DNA of 10,254 nt. Source: Clostridia bacterium (GTDB lineage: Bacteria > Bacillota_A > Clostridia > Oscillospirales > Butyricicoccaceae). The notes beneath the pieces are model-generated. The model did no database searches and was not told the origin of the DNA. It saw only the letters and a program-made list of their open reading frames with translations. Position 1 is the stretch's first letter; each line of letters begins with the position of its first letter. Location of the stretch: positions 1-10,254 of the forward strand of contig JAFYMZ010000152.1 of the NCBI GenBank assembly GCA_017548175.1. Reading direction: 5' to 3'. Below are positions 6,165-10,254 of the stretch, one piece after another. A program made the translations under genes and the position numbers.

Positions 6165-6252
6165 ATGGAATAGTCGAGGGTTCGAACCCCACTCGGATAA
6201 AACAAAAGAGACACCCGATTGGGTGTCTCTTTTTTGGCGGAGAGAGAGGGAT
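6158..6252. repeat. Second copy of tRNA-Ser-end/terminator direct repeat
   Basis: This copy includes the functional tRNA-Ser 3' end and its terminator. Its left part contains GAGGGTTCGAACCCC (6176-6190), a T-arm-like stretch that is not part of a complete tRNA and may be another tRNA scrap. Compare the left copy at 6023-6121. Confidence 0.75.
6204..6233 (-). terminator. Terminator of the tRNA unit
   Basis: A 13-bp stem (AAAAGAGACACCC with GGGTGTCTCTTTT) has a 4-nt loop and begins 1 nt after the tRNA-Ser CCA. T-rich sequence on both sides makes it potentially bidirectional. The copy at 6072-6104 is a back-up with one stem mismatch. Confidence 0.88.
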
Positions 6253-6326
6253 TCGAACCCTCGAAACCTTTATAGGGTTTACACGATTTCCAATCGTGCG
6301 CCTTCGACCAGCTCAGCCATCTCTCC
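6235..6326 (-). tRNA. tRNA-Ser (anticodon GGA)
   Basis: The full type II cloverleaf can be drawn. The acceptor stem is GGAGAGA/TCTCTCC with discriminator G and encoded CCA (6235-6237), the D arm is GCTGAGC-type, and the anticodon stem CACGA/TCGTG has loop TTGGAAA (anticodon GGA at 6289-6291, reading UCC/UCU). A long variable arm (AAACC/GGTTT) and T arm GAGGG-TTCGAAT-CCCTC complete it. It is second in a two-tRNA transcript, 43 nt after the CAU tRNA, and ends at a terminator. Confidence 0.97.
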
Positions 6327-6369
6327 ATGGACCGGTCTAAGTAAACCAAACTATTTACTTGATTTGAAA

Positions 6370-6446
6370 TGGTGGGCCTTCAGGGACTTGAACCCGGGAC
6401 CGTCCGGTTATGAGCCGGATGCTCTAACCAACTGAGCTAAAGGCCC
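6370..6446 (-). tRNA. tRNA with CAU anticodon (elongator Met, or Ile2)
   Basis: The acceptor stem is GGGCCTT/AAGGCCC with discriminator A and encoded CCA (6370-6372). The D arm is AGCTCAGTTGGTTAGAGC, the anticodon stem TCCGG/CCGGA has loop CTCATAA (CAT at 6410-6412), and the T arm is CCGGG-TTCAAGT-CCCTG. The paired first acceptor base and ordinary anticodon stem exclude initiator tRNA. Elongator Met and lysidine-modified Ile2 cannot be separated with confidence by eye. It is first in the minus-strand tRNA unit. Confidence 0.95.
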
Positions 6447-6479
6447 TTCTTGCCACCTGCATTTCAAACGGCAAGGATG

Positions 6480-6508
6480 ATTATACTATACCCTTTTAAA
6501 AAAATCAA
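6480..6508 (-). promoter_or_regulatory. Promoter of the tRNA unit
   Basis: On the minus strand TTGATT (6503-6508) and an exact TATAAT (6480-6485) are 17 nt apart. A- and T-tracts lie directly upstream (6511-6537) and resemble an UP element, as expected for stable-RNA promoters. Start near 6473, about 27 nt before the first tRNA. Confidence 0.85.
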
Positions 6509-6536
6509 GAGGTTTTTTCAAAAAAATCGAAAAAAA

Positions 6537-6716
6537 TCAATAATCTTTTACGCGGTCTCCGGTTTCATTGTCCATAATATAAACTTCGTTATCCCGGAAT
6601 GCCAGACGGAATGCGATCTGCTTGGCATCTTCCAAATCGTCGCCCTCGGCAAACAGCCGGTACGGGGCGTCTTCCTGGGTTTCCCAGTAACTGCGGTAAT
6701 AGACTTCGTAACGCAT
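6537..6716 (-). CDS. Small acidic protein (59 aa), unknown
   Basis: This 59-codon frame begins MRYEVYYRSYWETQED and ends with a charged tail (TGDRVKDY), with TGA at 6537-6539. It is too short for routine length cut-offs but well supported: AAAGGAG lies 7 nt before the ATG, a promoter candidate lies just upstream, and no competing frame fits the ribosome binding site. The product is aromatic-rich at the N-terminus, has a helix-like middle (DLEDAKQIAFRLAF) and a beta-like EVYIMDN stretch, and is acidic (about 15 D/E to 8 K/R). No signal peptide or membrane segment is seen. It follows the DUF4130-type gene by 33 nt in the same direction, so it may belong to the SOS-box operon or be separately transcribed. 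I do not recognise the family. Confidence 0.75.
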   Translation of the reverse strand: MRYEVYYRSYWETQEDAPYRLFAEGDDLEDAKQIAFRLAFRDNEVYIMDNETGDRVKDY

Positions 6717-6748
6717 GGGCTTGCTCCTTTTCTGCCAGAAGTGTTTTG

Positions 6749-6777
6749 ATTATACCGCAAACCCGTCCGTCTTGCAA
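6749..6777 (-). promoter_or_regulatory. Candidate promoter for the 59-aa ORF
   Basis: On the minus strand TTGCAA (6772-6777) and an exact TATAAT (6749-6754) are 17 nt apart, overlapping the last codons of the DUF4130-type gene. The start would be near 6742, about 25 nt before the ATG at 6716. It would allow expression of the small ORF independent of the upstream operon. Confidence 0.6.
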
Positions 6778-7574
6778 CCCCCTGTCCCCTGCGCTGCTGC
6801 CGGCGGCAAGCCTTCAGGCAGATTTCCATCGTCAAACTCCGTCATACAATCCCAAAACCGCTTGGGCATATGGGTCTGCCGACACTTGGGATTTTCTCTC
6901 GCCTGAATGGCGACGGTATCGTAAAACCGCCGCCACAGTTTGCGATAGGCCTGCTCGGCGCGGTTCGCCGAAGGCATCTCCCAATGCTCCAGCGACAAAA
7001 TCCTGCTTTGGCCGCCGGCGTGCACCAGAGCCTGTCGGTGGGTGCGGTCGTAGATCAAAAAGCGCTCACCGGGCAATCGGGTGCGGAAATGCGTGCTCAG
7101 CAGCGGCAGTACCTGATTTTTCGGCGCGATCTCGGCACAAAGCACTCCGTCAAAATCGGAAAAGCGCACGAACCCCTTCAGCAAGTGGGCCTCCCCCACC
7201 AGCCGACGAACCGCCTTATAAATCACATCCACCCGGGCATCGGACAACATTCGGGTCACGTCCCGTCCCACGGTGATGCCCAGTTGCACGAACTGCAGGA
7301 TATGTACTTCCCTGTCTTCCAGATCCGAAAGAAACGCGCCGCGGATCCACTCCAGCGCCACAGGACCCAATTTGGTCTCGATGGCGTGTTTCACCCGTTG
7401 GGCGTGGACGGGATCGGTATGCACCCGATGCACATCGAACAGCGTGGGTTCCTCTGCCTCGCCGCTCCAAATGGTCATCGGCAGTTCCCGCCGCGCGTAA
7501 GCATCGAAAATGCAGCACAGCAGACCTTCGCCGCTGCCGTCATAACAATATACTATATCTGTCCGGACAGGCAT
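6750..7574 (-). CDS. DUF4130 / TIGR03915-type probable DNA metabolism protein
   Basis: This 274-residue protein matches the family found next to the radical SAM repair protein: an N-terminal YCYDGSGEGLL motif, a middle helix-rich region (QFVQLGITVGRDVTRMLSD), FSDFDGVLCAEIAPKNQVLPLL and HFRTRLPGERFLIYDRTHRQAL in the centre, and the conserved tail YRKLWRRFYDTVAIQARENP followed by MPKRFW. In other genomes the partner proteins are linked or fused with a uracil-DNA-glycosylase-like domain; that domain is absent here, and the C-terminus ends in a short low-complexity tail. The ATG at 7574 lies 22 nt inside the upstream gene, with GGAGG 10 nt before it, so the two are translationally coupled. Biochemical activity is unknown; a role in processing modified or damaged DNA is inferred from family context and the SOS box. 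Confidence 0.85.
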   Translation of the reverse strand: MPVRTDIVYCYDGSGEGLLCCIFDAYARRELPMTIWSGEAEEPTLFDVHRVHTDPVHAQRVKHAIETKLGPVALEWIRGAFLSDLEDREVHILQFVQLGITVGRDVTRMLSDARVDVIYKAVRRLVGEAHLLKGFVRFSDFDGVLCAEIAPKNQVLPLLSTHFRTRLPGERFLIYDRTHRQALVHAGGQSRILSLEHWEMPSANRAEQAYRKLWRRFYDTVAIQARENPKCRQTHMPKRFWDCMTEFDDGNLPEGLPPAAAQGTGGCKTDGFAV

Positions 7575-8848
7575 TTTTGCAGATCCTCCCTCGTGGTGTC
7601 AAACAGGCTCAGTTGCTGACCCTGTTCCAGTGTGGCTGCGGCATGGTCGCTGAGCAGCGCGCGCTGGATGGCATAATGGGTCATTTTGATACCCGGCAAT
7701 GCACGGCCGGAACACAGAATAAAATACTGCGCCCGTTTCAGCACCACGCCCAATTTTCGCAGGCCTTCAAAATCCAGCGCACCGGTGCGGCGCGCAGTGA
7801 CGATGCGGCGGGCACTGCGCACACCGATGCCGGGCACACGCAGCAGCAATTCATAATCGGCACGGTTCACATCCACCGGAAATTGCTCCAGATGCCGCAT
7901 GGCCCAATTGCATTTGGGATCCATCAACGGATCGAAATTGGGCTGCGCCTCGTCCAGCAGTTCTTCCGCGCGGAACCCATAAAACCGCAGCAGCCAATCG
8001 GCCTGATACAACCGATGCTCTCGCAGCAAGGGCGGCTTGGTATCCACCGCCGGCAAGCGGCTTTCTTCCACCATCGGGATATAGGCCGAGAAAAACACGC
8101 GCTTCAGCTGGTATTTCTCATACAAACCTGCCGACAGGCGCAGGATCTGCAGGTCACTTTCCGGCGTGGCGCCCACGATGATCTGGGTGCTTTGGCCACC
8201 GGGCGCGAACTTGGGCAGCCGCGCACGATACTGCACCAGCGCCTGCTTGTTTTCTGCGATGCCATCCCGGATGAACCCCATCGGGCCGAGGATGGCTTCC
8301 TTTTTCTTCTCCGGCGCCAGCAGCTGCAGACTTTGATTGCTGGGCAGCTCCAGATTCACGCTGAGGCGGTCCGCCAGCAAACCCAGCCGCTGCAGCAGCA
8401 CCGGATCGGCGCCGGGGATGGCTTTGGCATGGATATATCCGCCAAACCGGTACTCCTGGCGCAAAATGCGCAGCGTTTCGATCATCTGCTCGCAAGTATA
8501 ATCCGGATTCTTCATCACCGCCGAAGAAAGAAACAGACCCTCGATATAATTGCGGCGGTAGAACTGGATGGTCAGATCCGCCAGTTCCCGCGGGGTAAAA
8601 CTGGCCCGCGTCGCATCGCCGCTGCGGCGGTTCACGCAATAGGCACAGTCATAGGCACAGGCATTGCTGAGCAATACTTTCAATAATGTAATGCATCGGC
8701 CGTCGGCAGAAAAACTGTGACAGATGCCGCAGGCCACCGCGCTGCCGATGCCACCCAGCGTCGTGCCGCGGTCTACGCCGCTGGAGGTACAGGCCGCATC
8801 GTACTTGGCTGCATCCGCCAAAACGGTGAGTTTTTCCATCAGATCCAC
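7553..8848 (-). CDS. Radical SAM putative DNA modification/repair protein (TIGR03916 type)
   Basis: This 431-residue protein has the radical SAM cluster CAYDCAYC (Cys64, Cys68, Cys71), which would bind a 4Fe-4S cluster and S-adenosylmethionine. Extra cysteines lie just before it (Cys40 and Cys43 in CGICHSF). A C-terminal helix-hairpin-helix DNA-binding motif, LLRVPGIGVRSARRIVTAR, lies at about 335-353. The start MDLMEKLTVLADAAKYDAACTSSG is typical of the family described as a putative DNA modification/repair radical SAM protein, always paired with the next gene's family. The start is GTG at 8846-8848: AAAAGGAGG sits about 8 nt before it, while the ATG at 8839 is too far away. It is first in the operon, under a promoter carrying a LexA box. 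The reaction is unknown; DNA or nucleotide repair is inferred. Confidence 0.92.
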   Translation of the reverse strand: MDLMEKLTVLADAAKYDAACTSSGVDRGTTLGGIGSAVACGICHSFSADGRCITLLKVLLSNACAYDCAYCVNRRSGDATRASFTPRELADLTIQFYRRNYIEGLFLSSAVMKNPDYTCEQMIETLRILRQEYRFGGYIHAKAIPGADPVLLQRLGLLADRLSVNLELPSNQSLQLLAPEKKKEAILGPMGFIRDGIAENKQALVQYRARLPKFAPGGQSTQIIVGATPESDLQILRLSAGLYEKYQLKRVFFSAYIPMVEESRLPAVDTKPPLLREHRLYQADWLLRFYGFRAEELLDEAQPNFDPLMDPKCNWAMRHLEQFPVDVNRADYELLLRVPGIGVRSARRIVTARRTGALDFEGLRKLGVVLKRAQYFILCSGRALPGIKMTHYAIQRALLSDHAAATLEQGQQLSLFDTTREDLQKCLSGQI

Positions 8849-8875
8849 GACACGCGCCTCCTTTTCGCAAAATAA

Positions 8876-8889
8876 CGAACATTTGTTCT
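8876..8889 (-). promoter_or_regulatory. LexA (SOS) box
   Basis: On the minus strand the site reads AGAACAAATGTTCG. The Gram-positive LexA consensus is CGAACNNNNGTTCG, so 9 of 10 defined bases match and the GAAC-N4-GTTC core is intact. It lies just past the -10 box, over the expected transcription start (near 8884), where LexA would block initiation until DNA damage. Confidence 0.85.
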
Positions 8890-8890
8890 T

Positions 8891-8919
8891 ATTTTAGCAT
8901 AGAGGTTTGGGTTTGTAAA
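8891..8919 (-). promoter_or_regulatory. Promoter of the radical SAM/DUF4130 operon
   Basis: On the minus strand TTTACA (8914-8919) and TAAAAT (8891-8896) are 17 nt apart, each one base off consensus. The leader to the GTG start is about 36 nt and contains the LexA box at its 5' end. Confidence 0.82.
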
Positions 8920-8955
8920 GAGGAAAAACACGGGCAAATGCGCGCACAACATACA

Positions 8956-8986
8956 AAACGCGCTCTTGGCCTGCAAGAGCGCGTTT
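8956..8986 (-). terminator. Terminator of the GLUG/dockerin gene
   Basis: AAACGCGCTCTTG pairs perfectly with CAAGAGCGCGTTT (13 bp) around a 5-nt loop, 14 nt past the stop codon. The trailing T run is short on the minus strand (TTTTGT), so efficiency may depend on the long stem. Confidence 0.8.
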
Positions 8987-9000
8987 GTTTGATTGATCGG

Positions 9001-10254
9001 TTATTCGCCAAGGGGCTGCAGACCCAGCAAACCGGATTGCAGCTGTAACAGATCGGTGATGGTCACCGTGCCGTTGGCATTGATATCGGCTGCCCGTTCT
9101 GCCGCACCGGAGAGCGTGGCAGATTGTAACAAGTGGGACTGGACCGCCGTCAGGTCGGCCTCGGTCACCGTGCCGCTTCCGTTGACATCTCCGGTCACCA
9201 CCAGCGTCAACTGATGCACGATTTGCCCATTCTCTACCAACTGCAAGGTCATACCGGTGGCGATTGCCGCTTGCGGTGCAAGGATCCGTCCGTCGGTACG
9301 CTGCACACGCACGTCCTGCTGGTGGACGTTTGCCCGGATTTCATCCACCGTAACACCCACCGAAAGGCCGGACAGATATTCACGATCGATCCGGTATACC
9401 GACGAAGTGATGCGGTCGCCGGCTTCCGGCATATCGTACCAGCCGTCTGCCGTATTGGACGGAAGGGTCTGCAAATACGGTCTGCCGCCGTTGATATTGG
9501 GACTCATTGTCCAAGTCTGATTGAAGTCAAAGCCCACATAGGCGCTCTGTTGGACGGACTGCGCCGCAGTCATGGCAGTGCCGCTACTGCTGTACAGGTG
9601 CAGCGTATAACAGTTGCTGAGGGTATTGGCCGTACCGCCCCAGGTCTTGATCAGACCCCAGCGCTCTGCCCGGCCCTGATTGACGATCAATTCGCCGGTG
9701 AAATAGCAATTGCGGATGACCGTGCCGTTACCGCCGGTGATGCCGCAAATAACGCCATACCAGTGACCTTCCTTGGGCACATAATCCGAGATGACATTGC
9801 CGTCACTGTAGCAATCGTATATCCATGCATCGGTGCAGGAGCCGATGATTGCCGCAGCTTCCGGTTCGTAAATGTCGGAATCGATATACACATCACCGTG
9901 GCTGCAGCATCGCTGCGCCGTACCGTATTGCAGCACGGCCAGCACACCGCCGGCACAGCCGGAGTTGTACATACCGTTGTTGGTGATATAAATGTCAGCC
10001 GTATTGCAGCAATCGGACACCAGACTGTTCCTATGACTGGAGGATGCGATGCCGCCGGCACGGCTTTCGCCTGCGGTACTGTTGGCCCGGACTTCACCGC
10101 TGTTTTTGCTGTGCTGCAAGACGGCTTCGCCGTTGTTATAACCCACGATACCGCCGGCATAAGCGCTGGAGGAAGTACTTTCCGCGTGAATAAGACCGTT
10201 GTTCTCACCGTAGGTCAACAGAGCAAAGTGGCTGCCGGTGATGCCGCCGGCCAG
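9001..10254 (-). CDS. Secreted/surface GLUG-repeat protein with C-terminal dockerin (N-terminus outside window)
   Basis: The last 417 residues are present; the frame is open to the right edge, so the start and any signal peptide lie beyond it. GLUG-like repeats run through the first part, with AGGI/AGGV at residues 2, 33, 66 and 100 (period 31-34), each followed by Asn/Gly-rich strands; degenerate copies continue to about residue 180. A linker region with SVGVTVDEIRANV (about 302-314) leads into a small beta domain. Residues 355-417 form a type I dockerin with two calcium-loop repeats, DVNGSGTVTEADL and DINANGTVTITDL, each followed by a Leu-rich helix. Dockerins bind cohesins on scaffold or cell-surface proteins, so the protein is likely extracellular and docked in a complex. 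No catalytic domain is in view. Adhesion or glycan binding is inferred only from the repeat type. Confidence 0.85.
   Translation of the reverse strand: MAGGITGSHFALLTYGENNGLIHAESTSSSAYAGGIVGYNNGEAVLQHSKNSGEVRANSTAGESRAGGIASSSHRNSLVSDCCNTADIYITNNGMYNSGCAGGVLAVLQYGTAQRCCSHGDVYIDSDIYEPEAAAIIGSCTDAWIYDCYSDGNVISDYVPKEGHWYGVICGITGGNGTVIRNCYFTGELIVNQGRAERWGLIKTWGGTANTLSNCYTLHLYSSSGTAMTAAQSVQQSAYVGFDFNQTWTMSPNINGGRPYLQTLPSNTADGWYDMPEAGDRITSSVYRIDREYLSGLSVGVTVDEIRANVHQQDVRVQRTDGRILAPQAAIATGMTLQLVENGQIVHQLTLVVTGDVNGSGTVTEADLTAVQSHLLQSATLSGAAERAADINANGTVTITDLLQLQSGLLGLQPLGE

Noticed and set aside
6023..6252. CRISPR array
   Set aside because: Only two repeat copies with long, partly similar spacing and tRNA content; no array structure or cas genes.
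5986..6435. Open frames on both strands across the tRNA region (for example 5986-6435, 6026-6340 and 6131-6349)
   Set aside because: They read through two tRNA genes and their terminators, have no ribosome binding site, and contain the usual spurious peptides from tRNA-Ser sequence (ERDSNPR, GSNPSLSA). The internal peptide repeat KQKRHPIGCLFF only reflects the DNA repeat.
6548..6835. 95-codon minus-strand frame overlapping the 59-aa ORF
   Set aside because: It lies in another frame over the end of the DUF4130-type gene, has no ribosome binding site, and its Arg/Thr-rich composition looks like a shadow.

Overview
The window looks like chromosomal DNA of a low-G+C-phylum (Firmicutes/Bacillota) anaerobe, most likely a gut clostridium of the Oscillospiraceae/Ruminococcaceae type. 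The pointers are strong AAGGAG-type ribosome binding sites, textbook sigma-A promoters (one is an exact TTGACA-17-TATAAT), a Gram-positive LexA box, tRNAs with encoded CCA, and a C-terminal dockerin domain on a GLUG-repeat protein. G+C is moderate to fairly high by eye. Species cannot be fixed from the sequence alone.

Layout. (1) 2-199 (+): C-terminal end of a probable N-acetylmuramoyl-L-alanine amidase, closed by a bidirectional terminator at 205-232. (2) 239-3426 (-): a compact five-gene unit read from the promoter at 3471-3499: small PQ-loop-like membrane protein, DUF4886/SGNH-like protein, EamA-family transporter, prolyl-tRNA editing protein (ProX type) and VanX/DdpX-type D-Ala-D-Ala dipeptidase. 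Gaps are -1, 29, 2 and 41 nt with no internal terminator. (3) 3502-5973: sstT (-) and glsA (+) are divergent, each with its own recognisable promoter and terminator, and share a 283-nt control region that holds two small palindromes. (4) 6023-6508: a tRNA-Met/Ile2(CAU)-tRNA-Ser(GGA) transcription unit (-). Downstream of it lies a second, broken copy of the tRNA-Ser 3' end plus terminator, with two hairpins where the tRNA body should be. (5) 6537-8919 (-): a DNA-metabolism operon. It holds a radical SAM/helix-hairpin-helix protein, its usual DUF4130-type partner overlapping by 22 nt, and a 59-residue ORF with its own promoter candidate. The operon promoter carries a near-perfect LexA (SOS) box at the transcription start. 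(6) 8956-10254 (-): the C-terminal 417 residues of a secreted GLUG-repeat, dockerin-bearing protein, with its terminator.

How the parts fit. The sstT/glsA pair handles amino acids (Na+-coupled serine/threonine uptake; glutamine to glutamate plus ammonia). The convergent amidase and D-Ala-D-Ala dipeptidase both act on peptidoglycan material. The most interesting unit is the SOS-box-controlled radical SAM/DUF4130 operon: its biochemical function is, to my knowledge, unestablished, and the LexA site directly supports a DNA-damage role. The attached 59-residue acidic ORF is an easily missed candidate component.
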